12,962 nt of DNA. It comes from JAZKSG01 sp964384785 (GTDB lineage Archaea > Thermoplasmatota > E2 > DHVEG-1). The translations under genes were made by a program, and so were the position numbers. Below the pieces are notes generated by a model, which did no database searches, was not told the origin of the DNA, and was given only the letters and a program-made list of their open reading frames with translations. Shown here in pieces: positions 6,021 to 12,962 of the stretch (its first letter is position 1; every line of letters starts with the position of its first letter). The stretch is from NCBI GenBank assembly GCA_964384785.1, contig CAYLLH010000103.1, forward strand, positions 1 to 12,962, in the 5' to 3' direction.

Positions 6021-6461
6021 ATGAGAAAAAAAATAATATTTGGAACAGTTCTTGCAGCTTTTTTAATGCTAATAGCTCCCAGCATATCTGCAATAAACAT
6101 GAATACAATAGAAACAACAGAAGAAACAACAATAAATAAAATACAAAAAAGTATAGAACCAGAAAAACAAGAACTACAATTACTTAACGATGAAGAAGGA
6201 TTTTTAATTAAACTAGTCTGGTGGCTCTGGGGCGCTGGAATGTTAGCAAGTGCAATTGGAAGCGGAGGTCTTATATTTTTAGTTATACCCGTATCCATGA
6301 TGTTGCCTTATGGCATTATAAAAGGACTTGCAGTCGGACTGAAATTTGATGTATTACTAATAGGAGCCATTATCTCAACACTATTATTCCAAGGAACTCC
6401 AGAAAGACTTGTAGAATTTGTAGAACAAATAAATAATGGAGAAATCCCAGCACTAAATTAA
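6021..6461 (+). CDS. Small secreted or membrane protein of unknown function
   Basis: A 146-residue protein I do not recognise. Residues 1-24 form a typical signal peptide: basic M-R-K-K, a hydrophobic core, and S-I-S-A before the likely cleavage site. A polar Thr/Glu-rich stretch (25-58) would then face outside. It is followed by two or three hydrophobic segments (about 61-78, 80-98 and 100-123) and a short polar tail. The W-W-L-W-G-A-G and G-S-G-G patches suggest a small helix-packing membrane domain. A strong AGGTGAT ribosome site precedes it, unlike the leaderless genes to its left. A T-rich terminator separates it from rqcH, so it is likely monocistronic. No functional role can be proposed. 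Confidence 0.82.
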   Translation: MRKKIIFGTVLAAFLMLIAPSISAINMNTIETTEETTINKIQKSIEPEKQELQLLNDEEGFLIKLVWWLWGAGMLASAIGSGGLIFLVIPVSMMLPYGIIKGLAVGLKFDVLLIGAIISTLLFQGTPERLVEFVEQINNGEIPALN

Positions 6462-6469
6462 AAAAACTC

Positions 6470-6489
6470 TTTTTTTATTTTATTTTTTT
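6470..6489 (+). terminator. T-rich terminator after the 146-aa gene
   Basis: T-runs of seven, three to four, and seven bases begin nine bases after the stop codon. This would uncouple the small membrane protein from the rqcH-pelA unit. Confidence 0.5.
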
Positions 6490-6498
6490 ATAACAGTA

Positions 6499-6508
6499 TT
6501 TTTTAATA
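6499..6508 (+). promoter_or_regulatory. Possible TATA box of rqcH-pelA
   Basis: TTTTTTAATA-like sequence about 37 bases before the rqcH ATG at 6541, which would give a leader of about 10 nt. A weaker alternative, GTATTTAA, lies at 6516-6523. No Shine-Dalgarno site is present. Confidence 0.35.
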
Positions 6509-6540
6509 ACTTGTAGTATTTAACTTGCTGAAAAACTACA

Positions 6541-8538
6541 ATGAAACGAAATCTTTCATCATTTGACTTCTATGTAATCGTTGAAGAACTAAAAACACTG
6601 GTTGGAAGTCATATAGATAAAATATATCAACTGTCTCAAAACGAGATTTTAATTAGATTCAGAAATGTTAACACTAAAAACAAAGAAGCATTTTTTGTAA
6701 GAAACGGAGAATTTATTTGCTGGACAGATAAACAACTAGAAACCCCTCAGAGACCAACTACTTTTGCTATGACTCTTCGTAAATACCTTCAAAATGGACG
6801 AATAATTGATGTTGAACAACATGAGTTTGATAGAATAGTTAAAATTCATATCGGTAAAAAACAAGGAGTTTTCACACTTGTTTTCGAGTTTTTTTCAGAT
6901 GGAAACATAATCCTTGTTGACCCAGATGGAAAAATAATTATTCCTCTTATAAGACAATCCTGGGCTCATAGGAAGGTAAAAGGACGACAGGAGTATAATC
7001 CTCCCCCTTCACAACTAAATCCGTTTAAGATAGATAAAAAAGAGTTTAAACAGGTTTTAAAGGATAGCTCCGCTGATCTAGTAAGAACACTTGCGGTTAG
7101 CTTCAACTTGAGCGGACCGGTGGCAGAAGAAATATGTTATAAGACCAAAATAAACAAAGATAAAAAAATAACAGAGTTAACAGAAGAAGAAATAGATAAA
7201 GTATACAACACTTTAACAAATTTTTTAAAAACTTTTGAAAACAAAAAATTTAAACCAGTATTAGTAAAAAAAGAAAAAAAAATAGTTGACATACTACCAT
7301 TAAAATTTGAAACATATAAAGATTTCAAATTCGAAGAAATAACAAGTTTTTCAAGAGGATTTGAAAACTTTATAGAACTAAAACCAAAAAAACAAGAAAA
7401 GAAAAAAATAGAAAGTAAAATCGATAAAAAAATCGGTAAACTTAATCGAATGCTTACCCAACAGAAAAAAAAGAAAGAAGAACTAAAAAATGACATCCAA
7501 AAAAAACATCTCGAAGGAGAACTAACTTATCTAAATTATCAAAAAGTCGATAAACTACTTTCTGCAGTTAGAAAAGTTTTAGAAACCAAAGACAAAAAAG
7601 AAGGAATCAAAAAAATAAACGAGCTAGATTTTGTAAAAGAATTCAGCCCAAATAATAATCTGTTAATAGTAAAACTACCTGATTCATCAAAAAAATTTTA
7701 TGATGTAAAACTAGATTTTAGAAAAAGTATAACTGATAATGCTGAAAAAGCATACAATGATAGTAAAAAACTTAAAAGTAAACTCAGAGGAGCTGAAAAA
7801 GCTATAGAGAAAACAAAAGAAAAACTTAAAAAAACACAAACTGAAAAAGAACAAGAAATCAAAAAACAACTAAATGATAAAAAAGAATCACGTTTTGTTA
7901 AGAAGAAAAAAACCAAGTCTTTCTGGTTTGAAAAATACCGATGGTTCCTTAGTAGTGAAAATAACATTGTTGTTGGCGGACGTGATGCAGGTTCTAATGA
8001 TCAGGTTGTTAAAAAATATTTAAAAGAAAATGATCGTTATGCTCACGCTGATATAAGCGGTGCACCAAGTATAGTTATAAAAAACAAAAACATATATGAT
8101 GAAAAAAAAGGTATCTCTAAAGGAACTCTTGAGGAAGCATGTGTTTATGCAGCATGTTTTTCAAAAGCATGGAAACAGTTCGCTGAAGCTCAAGCATACT
8201 GGGTTCTACCCGAACAGGTTAGTAAAACACCTCAAAGCGGAGAGTTTGTTCCACGTGGCGCATTTATTATTCGCGGTAAACGTAACTATGTTAACTGTAA
8301 ACTTGAGGTAGCAGTTGGTAAAATTTTTATTGATGATGTTGAAAAAATAATGTGCGGACCAGTATCATCAGTTAAAAAACATTCAAAAAAATATTTTGTT
8401 TTGGAACCTGGAAATATTAAAAAAAGTGATATCTCTAAAAAAATCGCAAAAGAATTTGAAGTTAATGTTGAAGAAGTAAGTAAGGTTTTACCACCAGGTG
8501 GAGCAGCTATTATTGATTCAAAAGGTGTAAAAATATGA
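6541..8538 (+). CDS. rqcH: Archaeal RqcH/NEMF (Rqc2-like) ribosome quality control protein, NFACT family
   Basis: A 665-residue NFACT protein, once annotated as fibronectin-binding. In the family it binds split large subunits that carry stalled peptidyl-tRNA and recruits tRNA to extend the nascent chain C-terminally, marking it for degradation. The NFACT-N block (about 1-180) contains T-F-A-M-T-L-R-K-Y-L and the E-F-D-R-I-V motif. D97 and R98 fall at the same positions as the essential pair of Bacillus RqcH, so tailing activity is likely retained. A helix-hairpin-helix-like segment (about 185-225) and long Lys-rich coiled coils (about 285-340 and 395-455) follow. NFACT-R starts at F-W-F-E-K-Y-R-W-F (461), with G-G-R-D-A-G-S-N-D and the H-A-D-I-S-G-A-P core. 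The C-terminal domain after about 565 has I-R-G-K-R-N-Y-V. Its stop overlaps the pelA start by four bases (ATGA). No ribosome binding site precedes the ATG. Confidence 0.95.
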   Translation: MKRNLSSFDFYVIVEELKTLVGSHIDKIYQLSQNEILIRFRNVNTKNKEAFFVRNGEFICWTDKQLETPQRPTTFAMTLRKYLQNGRIIDVEQHEFDRIVKIHIGKKQGVFTLVFEFFSDGNIILVDPDGKIIIPLIRQSWAHRKVKGRQEYNPPPSQLNPFKIDKKEFKQVLKDSSADLVRTLAVSFNLSGPVAEEICYKTKINKDKKITELTEEEIDKVYNTLTNFLKTFENKKFKPVLVKKEKKIVDILPLKFETYKDFKFEEITSFSRGFENFIELKPKKQEKKKIESKIDKKIGKLNRMLTQQKKKKEELKNDIQKKHLEGELTYLNYQKVDKLLSAVRKVLETKDKKEGIKKINELDFVKEFSPNNNLLIVKLPDSSKKFYDVKLDFRKSITDNAEKAYNDSKKLKSKLRGAEKAIEKTKEKLKKTQTEKEQEIKKQLNDKKESRFVKKKKTKSFWFEKYRWFLSSENNIVVGGRDAGSNDQVVKKYLKENDRYAHADISGAPSIVIKNKNIYDEKKGISKGTLEEACVYAACFSKAWKQFAEAQAYWVLPEQVSKTPQSGEFVPRGAFIIRGKRNYVNCKLEVAVGKIFIDDVEKIMCGPVSSVKKHSKKYFVLEPGNIKKSDISKKIAKEFEVNVEEVSKVLPPGGAAIIDSKGVKI

Positions 8539-9581
8539 AACTTTTATTTCAGGACAAAAAACAAGGAGAAATCAAACTTGTTGCTGAAAACCTTGATGAT
8601 ATCTGGCATCTTTATAACATAGTGGAAAAAAATGATCTAGTACGAATGGTAACATACAGAACAGAGGAGCAAAAAGATGATATTGGTCGTTCTAAAAAAT
8701 CTTCTAAAAAAAGAATGAAACTAGGAATCAGGGTTGAAGAAGTAAAATTCCATCAGTTTTCAGATCGGCTTCGTATCCAGGGAACAATAGAAGAAGGACC
8801 ACAAGAACATGGAAGTTATCATACTTTTAATGTCGACCCGGAAAGCATGGAACCTGTAACAATTATTAAACAAAATTGGAAGGATCATCAACTAGAAAGA
8901 ATAAAAGAAGCAGTTCGTCTTCGTAATCAACCCCTGCTTACTTTTGTTTGCATGGATGATGATTCTGCAACAGTAGCAATTCTACGTCAGAGTGGTGTAC
9001 AGCATATAGCTGATGTTGAATCAAAGCGTTCTGGTAAAATGTATGAAAGTCAAGACGAAAGTGGTAATGAATACTATGGTGAACTACTTTCTGTTGTAAA
9101 AAATTTTAAAAAACCTGGTACCACGCTTATAGTACTTGGACCAGGTTTTGCAAAAGATCATTTTGTTAAATATGGACAGAGTAAAGAACCAGAAGTTTTT
9201 GATAAATACGTGGTTCATAAGACGGGTCATCCTGGTATGAATGGTGTTATGGAAGCTATTAAATCAGGGGTTGTTAAAAAAATCACTCGTGATAATCGTG
9301 TGGTTTTTGAAACAGAAATGGTGGATAAGCTTTTAAATGAGATAAAAAAGAATGGTCTTGCTAGTTTCGGTGAAAAAGAAGTAGAACATGCTCTAAGAAA
9401 TGGAGCAGTAGAGCATTTACTTATCACAGATGAACTAACTCGTAGTGAAAAAGGGGAGAAGTTTTTGAAACTAGCTAAAGTAAATAAAAGCAAATTTACA
9501 ATAATCAATACTATGCATGATGCAGGCGATAAATTAAAAAATCTTGGTGGCATAGCGGGTCTTTTAAGATTCAAAATATAA
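8535..9581 (+). CDS. pelA: aPelota, archaeal ribosome rescue and mRNA surveillance factor
   Basis: A 348-residue Pelota/Dom34 orthologue of full length. In archaea it enters the A site of stalled ribosomes with aEF1A and promotes splitting with ABCE1. The Sm-like N-terminal domain (about 1-130) shows L-V-R-M-V-T-Y-R-T, L-G-I-R-V-E-E-V-K-F and L-R-I-Q-G. The central domain (about 131-255) begins T-F-V-C-M-D-D-D-S-A and lacks the G-G-Q motif of aRF1, as expected for a factor that does not hydrolyse peptidyl-tRNA. The C-terminal L7Ae-like domain (about 258-348) contains A-L-R-N-G-A-V-E-H-L-L-I-T-D. The start lies inside the last codons of rqcH (ATGA overlap), so translation is coupled. No strong terminator is seen after the stop; the next gene begins 40 bases later behind its own AT-rich box. 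Confidence 0.97.
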   Translation: MKLLFQDKKQGEIKLVAENLDDIWHLYNIVEKNDLVRMVTYRTEEQKDDIGRSKKSSKKRMKLGIRVEEVKFHQFSDRLRIQGTIEEGPQEHGSYHTFNVDPESMEPVTIIKQNWKDHQLERIKEAVRLRNQPLLTFVCMDDDSATVAILRQSGVQHIADVESKRSGKMYESQDESGNEYYGELLSVVKNFKKPGTTLIVLGPGFAKDHFVKYGQSKEPEVFDKYVVHKTGHPGMNGVMEAIKSGVVKKITRDNRVVFETEMVDKLLNEIKKNGLASFGEKEVEHALRNGAVEHLLITDELTRSEKGEKFLKLAKVNKSKFTIINTMHDAGDKLKNLGGIAGLLRFKI

Positions 9582-9583
9582 AA

Positions 9584-9597
9584 AAATATAAAAATAT
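9584..9597 (+). promoter_or_regulatory. Possible TATA box of the 284-aa membrane protein gene
   Basis: The stretch AAATATAAAAATAT lies about 30 bases before the ATG at 9622, which would give a very short leader. The surrounding DNA is so A-rich that the call is weak, and read-through from pelA is possible. Confidence 0.3.
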
Positions 9598-9621
9598 CTA
9601 ACATATTGTAAAACATGAAAA

Positions 9622-10476
9622 ATGTTTATGGGATGCAAATTAACTAAAAAAATTATTGCTTTAACATTTGTTTTACTATTTGCAACATTGATTTTTTCAA
9701 ATTTTACAATACAGGTTAATGCAGAGATGCAACAACCAACACTGAAAAAAGGATACTACTGGAATTACAAAACAACCTGGTATAACTATAAAGATTTGAA
9801 AAAAGTAAATGGTTATGCAAACTCAACTGCACGATCACAAGAAAACATAACAATTAATGACACAAAATTTCATGTATGGAAAATTGTAACAGATTTCTAT
9901 ATACTAGGAAAAACAGCGATGAGATGGACTGTATTCTATAATTATTCAGATCTTTCACTATTAAAACATGTTCAAAATTCAAGCAATAAAGAAATTGATG
10001 TCGATTACACTACTGTATATTTTAATCCTAAATCCTTCTGGCCTATTTCAAATAACACAAAAATAAATTATACAACAACAGTGGGAGGAGATTACAACAA
10101 AACAGATTGGACAAAAAAAACAACAACATTTATCGAATGTTTAGGAATGGTGGAAATTCAAACAGATATCGGAAGTTTCAACTGCTACAAACTTTTATTT
10201 TATAATTTAGGAGAAAAAGATATAAATTATAGAATAGAATATTATTCTCCTAAAATAGGCTGGATTGTAAAAACAGAGATTTATAAGAATGGTGAAATTG
10301 ATCAATCCGGTGTTCTTCAATCATACCATGCAGAACCATATACACTATATGGAAAAGAAAAAACAAATGAAAAAGACAATAATTTTGTAGAAAAAATATT
10401 TTTATTATCAGTTCTAATAGCATTAATCACAATTTTAATAATGATATTTTATAGTATTAAGAAAAGAAAAAAATAA
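9622..10476 (+). CDS. Secreted type I membrane glycoprotein-like protein, unknown function
   Basis: A 284-residue surface protein. A basic N-terminus (C-K-L-T-K-K) and hydrophobic core (11-30) end at Q-V-N-A, a likely signal peptidase site after residue 34. The extracytoplasmic domain (35-255) is rich in Tyr, Trp and Thr and looks all-beta. Late blocks such as D-I-G-S-F-N-C-Y-K-L and Y-Y-S-P-K-I-G-W-I-V-K recall the layout of DUF3108-like periplasmic domains, but that assignment is uncertain. There are about eight N-glycosylation sequons (N67, N75, N79, N107, N119, N144, N149, N159), so S-layer-type glycosylation is plausible. A C-terminal transmembrane helix (about 257-278) and a K-K-R-K-K stop-transfer tail follow. 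An alternative start at 9628 would remove two residues. It converges with the next gene, with only 16 bases between the stops. Confidence 0.82.
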   Translation: MFMGCKLTKKIIALTFVLLFATLIFSNFTIQVNAEMQQPTLKKGYYWNYKTTWYNYKDLKKVNGYANSTARSQENITINDTKFHVWKIVTDFYILGKTAMRWTVFYNYSDLSLLKHVQNSSNKEIDVDYTTVYFNPKSFWPISNNTKINYTTTVGGDYNKTDWTKKTTTFIECLGMVEIQTDIGSFNCYKLLFYNLGEKDINYRIEYYSPKIGWIVKTEIYKNGEIDQSGVLQSYHAEPYTLYGKEKTNEKDNNFVEKIFLLSVLIALITILIMIFYSIKKRKK

Positions 10477-10492
10477 AAAAAAATGTTTGTAT

Positions 10493-11236
10493 TTAGTAAA
10501 AAGTTCCAAAGCCTAAACCCATTCTATTATATACTTCAGCAGTAGAAAGGGTTTCATCAGGGTTCTCATCATCAGTATCATCATCTGTGGTTTTATCCAT
10601 GTCATCTCCAATAGTGTATTCTGCATAGTTGTACTCTACAATAAAAGTAAAATCATTTCCTTTATCAAAAAGACCTTTTGCATTTATTGTTGCTTCATAT
10701 TCAAAAGATTGTGAACCGAAATCATAAAGTTCTTCAAGAATTGCCATTACTTCCCCTTCATCTTTTAAATCATAAACGTCATCTGCTGGAGAACAAATAC
10801 TAAATGTTTCCACACTTGCATTGTCAACAACGCCGCCTTTACCAGAATAATCACCTGTTTTTCCAGTAGGCCCAGTCATTTGAACTGTTAAAGTATCTTT
10901 ACCCAGAATCTGACCAATCACAGGCAGTTTGAACCCTAATAATCCTTTATTATCGGTCCATGTTATGTTAACATCAACACTTGTCAAAACAGCATTACTT
11001 GGCACATCTACTGTAAACGAGTCAGTTAAACCTTCTTTTCCAACAGTATTTGGAACTTCAAAAGAATCACCCTTTTTGATTTCCCAGTTTACAGTTATAC
11101 CTTTAGTCTCATCGCCTTTTTTATCATCATCGCCACCATTATCGTCATCCATTAAAAGAACAACACCAATGGCTGCAACAATTAGTATTACTACCCCTAA
11201 AATTGCTATTATTTTATCGGATTTCTTCAAATTCAT
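10493..11236 (-). CDS. Membrane-anchored extracytoplasmic protein with acidic linkers, unknown function
   Basis: A 247-residue protein, not recognised by family. A short basic N-terminus (M-N-L-K-K-S-D-K) precedes a hydrophobic helix (about 9-29) that is directly followed by an Asp/Gly-rich linker (D-D-D-N-G-G-D-D-D-K-K). Such uncleaved N-terminal anchors with acidic linkers are common in Thermoplasmatota surface proteins. The outer domain (about 47-208) is probably beta-rich, with Thr/Gly-rich strands, an I-T-W-T segment and one Cys (in S-I-C-S-P). A second acidic linker (about 211-229) leads to a conserved-looking tail ending G-L-G-F-G-T-F-Y. The AGGTGAT ribosome site, eight bases before the ATG, settles the start. 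A perfect 14-bp palindrome sits immediately upstream of that site and may be an operator. Confidence 0.8.
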   Translation of the reverse strand: MNLKKSDKIIAILGVVILIVAAIGVVLLMDDDNGGDDDKKGDETKGITVNWEIKKGDSFEVPNTVGKEGLTDSFTVDVPSNAVLTSVDVNITWTDNKGLLGFKLPVIGQILGKDTLTVQMTGPTGKTGDYSGKGGVVDNASVETFSICSPADDVYDLKDEGEVMAILEELYDFGSQSFEYEATINAKGLFDKGNDFTFIVEYNYAEYTIGDDMDKTTDDDTDDENPDETLSTAEVYNRMGLGFGTFY

Positions 11237-11244
11237 AACTTGAA

Positions 11245-11251
11245 ATCACCT
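11245..11251 (-). promoter_or_regulatory. Shine-Dalgarno site of the 247-aa gene
   Basis: AGGTGAT on the minus strand, eight bases before the ATG at 11236. It is the same sequence and spacing as before the 146-residue membrane protein gene. Confidence 0.75.
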
Positions 11252-11265
11252 AAACATATATGTTT
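11252..11265. repeat. Perfect 14-bp palindrome upstream of the 247-aa gene
   Basis: AAACATATATGTTT is its own reverse complement. It lies in the 5' leader or at the transcription start, next to the Shine-Dalgarno site. A dimeric regulator bound here would be expected to block expression. Confidence 0.55.
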
Positions 11266-11349
11266 TTTTATTATTTATTATTATTTTTCTATTAATATAA
11301 GTATGGTTAGCCCTTTATTAAATTTTCTGCTACAACCCCTACCAGATAT

Positions 11350-11376
11350 ATAAAAAAAGCAAAAATAAGAAAAAAA
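11350..11376 (-). terminator. T-rich terminator after the eight-TM protein gene
   Basis: On the minus strand, T-runs of eight and seven bases lie about 40-65 bases after the stop at 11416. Together with the promoter region of the 247-residue gene they suggest that the two membrane genes are separate transcripts. Confidence 0.4.
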
Positions 11377-11415
11377 ATAGGTATAAAATTATTTTTTCTA
11401 AAGAGGGAGGTATTT

Positions 11416-12777
11416 TTATTTAATATTGTATAAAAATTTTTTTAAAACCAACGGAAAAACAAACAGAGTATACAACAGACTGGTTAACAGCAGAAAAATT
11501 CCTGCTAAAAGTGGAAAATAGTTAAAACCAAAGTTTATTTCATCTCCCGCTGGTAAATCCTCATAAAATTCTGATATTTCTCCAATATTACTCACAAAAA
11601 ATGCATGATTCAAAATTATTAAAACTGAAGCTATTAAAACTATAACACCAAGTAAAAGCAAAATATTTCCAAAAACATGATATTTATTTCCAAGATTAAA
11701 AATTTCAACACCAATAAGAACTAAAATTGAAAAGAATAACCCCAGCCAAAAAAATAAACCAATACCTGAAAGATTGTCTTTTAAACCGATCATTGCATCT
11801 AAAAAATCTGCAGTTTCATCTAATCCATCATCATAAGAATAATAATTTTTGTTATAAGAACTTAAATATTTTTTCTGACTACGATACTCCCGTAAATCAT
11901 CCTCTAAATCATCAGCTATTTCACCATTAAACATAACATCATCCTCATGAAGAAAAATTGAATCATCCCCGGTAGAAGTTGTAATCCAAGGAAAAAGAGG
12001 CATAAAAACAAGACCTATTATACTTAAAAAAATAAAAAGCATTGCAAATCTTTGAGAATTCAAAACCATGTTTCCTCTTTTTTTATTCAAATCCTTAAGC
12101 TTAATAACTGATTTAACATCGGGTTTGATAACTAAAAAAAGAAGAACTAAAAAAACAACACCAAAAAATAGCATTATATACGCTGCAGGAAAAACCAAGG
12201 TTAAATCTTTTAACATATAAGATTCTAAAACTTCAGCATTCTCTACTGAATTAATATTTAATCCAACAAATCTTATGCCTGATAAAAAAACCATCAAAGC
12301 AGGAAAAATTGCACCTAACGCAATAGAATATTTAAAAAAATTTATCAACTTTAAAATAAAACCTTTTTTGCCATCTTCAAACATTGTAAGAACTATAAAT
12401 AAAACTCCTACTAAACACAATAAAATTAAACCAAAATCAGCCATAAAAGGTGTTCCATCAAGATAATTTGTGTAATCTTTAACACTATAACGATAACTTT
12501 CAAAACCAAAAAGACCTCCCGCGGAATATATTTCAGCGAGATGAACATCATCTTCATTTTCAAGATTGTGACCAAAAAATTTTTCATCATCATCTAAATT
12601 TGAATTTTTATAATCAAAATATGCCCATGGAACGGTATAAGAAACAATTAAACCAATTATTGAAAAAATAATGATTATTAACCCAATTTGTGCTAATAGT
12701 TTATTTTTGAAAAGTTTGTTAAAATCAAAATTTAATTGTAAATTATTATTCATCATGTTTTCGTTATCTTTTTGCAT
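11416..12777 (-). CDS. Eight-transmembrane protein made of two duplicated four-TM halves, unknown function
   Basis: A 453-residue integral membrane protein of unrecognised family. Hydrophobic helices lie at about 28-50, 112-132, 147-170, 193-217, 243-263, 338-358, 366-388 and 418-443. The two halves look homologous. S-I-I-G-L at 39-43 and 252-256 is followed at the same distance by P-W (50-51 and 263-264). Each first helix then leads into a long acidic loop (about 52-110 and 265-335, rich in Asp, Glu and Tyr), which should lie outside the cell by the positive-inside rule, because the central linker (219-240) is rich in Lys and Arg. The layout resembles small four-TM sensor or scaffold proteins, but no catalytic or transport motif is visible. 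The leader has GGGGG seven bases before the ATG, a poor Shine-Dalgarno match. Confidence 0.85.
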   Translation of the reverse strand: MQKDNENMMNNNLQLNFDFNKLFKNKLLAQIGLIIIIFSIIGLIVSYTVPWAYFDYKNSNLDDDEKFFGHNLENEDDVHLAEIYSAGGLFGFESYRYSVKDYTNYLDGTPFMADFGLILLCLVGVLFIVLTMFEDGKKGFILKLINFFKYSIALGAIFPALMVFLSGIRFVGLNINSVENAEVLESYMLKDLTLVFPAAYIMLFFGVVFLVLLFLVIKPDVKSVIKLKDLNKKRGNMVLNSQRFAMLFIFLSIIGLVFMPLFPWITTSTGDDSIFLHEDDVMFNGEIADDLEDDLREYRSQKKYLSSYNKNYYSYDDGLDETADFLDAMIGLKDNLSGIGLFFWLGLFFSILVLIGVEIFNLGNKYHVFGNILLLLGVIVLIASVLIILNHAFFVSNIGEISEFYEDLPAGDEINFGFNYFPLLAGIFLLLTSLLYTLFVFPLVLKKFLYNIK

Positions 12778-12879
12778 AATTTTTCCCCCAAACTTAGAAA
12801 AAATACTTTTTTTTAAAACCTAAAAACTATGTTTTATTTATAATTTTTTCTATTTATAAAATTATGTGTTATCCCGAAA

Positions 12880-12947
12880 TTACTTTCTTCTGGAAAATAA
12901 AGTAAATGAATTACTTTATATGAAGAAGCTCAACAAGAAGAAAGTAA
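12880..12947. repeat. Four alternating TTACTTT/AAAGTAA heptamers
   Basis: TTACTTT at 12880-12886 and 12911-12917 alternates with its complement AAAGTAA at 12899-12905 and 12941-12947. The middle two form a perfect 7-bp inverted repeat with a five-base spacer just upstream of the putative transposase ATG. They could be binding sites for the transposase or a regulator. Confidence 0.5.
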
Positions 12948-12962
12948 AATGGATTGTAAAGG
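12920..12962 (+). CDS. N-terminal start of a putative transposase/integrase (partial)
   Basis: Only 14 codons are present, reading M-K-K-L-N-K-K-K-V-K-W-I-V-K, and the frame is open at the right edge. This opening resembles the N-terminal helix-turn-helix region of archaeal integrase-type transposases (IS481/ISA0963-like), which often begin K-L-N-x-K-K-I-R-W-I-I. The match is from memory and very short. A dyad of AAAGTAA/TTACTTT lies directly upstream. The rest of the gene is needed to confirm the call. Confidence 0.4.
   Translation, partial: MKKLNKKKVKWIVK

Larger units (their letters stand above)
12865..12962 (+). mobile_element. Possible left end of an archaeal insertion sequence (truncated by window)
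   Basis: A TGTGTTATCCCG motif at 12865 marks a change to slightly GC-richer DNA and is followed 44 bases later by the start of a putative transposase. TGT-starting termini are common in IS481-like elements. The right end and target duplication are not in the window, so the boundary is a guess. Confidence 0.3.

Noticed and set aside
7267..7283. Long A-tracts in rqcH that might cause polymerase slippage or ribosome stalling
   Set aside because: Tempting for autoregulation of a stalling factor, but A-runs of this size occur throughout the window's Lys-rich genes, and the frame is intact.
7137..7967. Minus-strand Ser/Phe-rich frames inside rqcH
   Set aside because: They are reverse readings of Lys-rich coiled-coil codons of rqcH.
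11347..11411. TATATAAA box and AGGGAGGT site on the plus strand suggesting a small plus-strand gene
   Set aside because: No open frame follows the ribosome-site-like sequence; a stop comes within a few codons.
1..12962. tRNA, rRNA or CRISPR array
   Set aside because: No T-loop-type motif with an acceptor stem, no rRNA-like GC-rich block and no regularly spaced repeats were found in the gaps.

Overview
The window looks like an AT-rich (low-GC) euryarchaeal genome fragment, most plausibly Thermoplasmatota-like. The archaeal assignment is firm. It rests on an aPelota gene, an archaeal-type RqcH/NEMF (NFACT) protein, TTTAAATA/TATATAAA promoter boxes about 27 nt upstream of several start codons (leaderless transcripts), and AGGTGAT Shine-Dalgarno sites. 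The lineage within archaea is inferred from protein style only: 7TM-PAS histidine kinases, and short N-terminal anchors followed by Asp-rich linkers.

Left part (1-5632, all minus strand). Read in the direction of transcription from the right, the order is a DUF763 protein with a helix-hairpin-helix, a HAD-superfamily phosphatase, an 82-residue protein of unknown function, a ribbon-helix-helix regulator, a membrane histidine kinase (7TM-PAS-HisKA-HATPase), and a second multi-PAS sensor protein that overlaps the kinase end and runs off the left edge. The middle genes appear to have their own promoters and T-rich terminators. The two sensor genes form one overlapping unit.

Centre (5633-6020). 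A 388-base gap between divergent genes holds the best candidate for something undescribed. After a TATATAAA box there is a 14-pair hairpin, a second small hairpin, a duplicated C-rich segment and a T-run. Together these resemble a compact non-coding RNA gene of about 130 nt.

Right part. On the plus strand are a small secreted or membrane protein, then a translationally coupled pair, rqcH and pelA (ATGA overlap). This pair links ribosome rescue and splitting (Pelota) to the tagging of stalled nascent chains (RqcH). A glycoprotein-like type I membrane protein follows. Convergent to it on the minus strand are a membrane-anchored extracytoplasmic protein and an eight-TM protein built from two four-TM halves. 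The last ~100 bases look like the left end of an insertion sequence, with the first 14 codons of a putative transposase.

No tRNA, rRNA or CRISPR array was seen. All functional calls come from motif recognition by eye; no database search was run.
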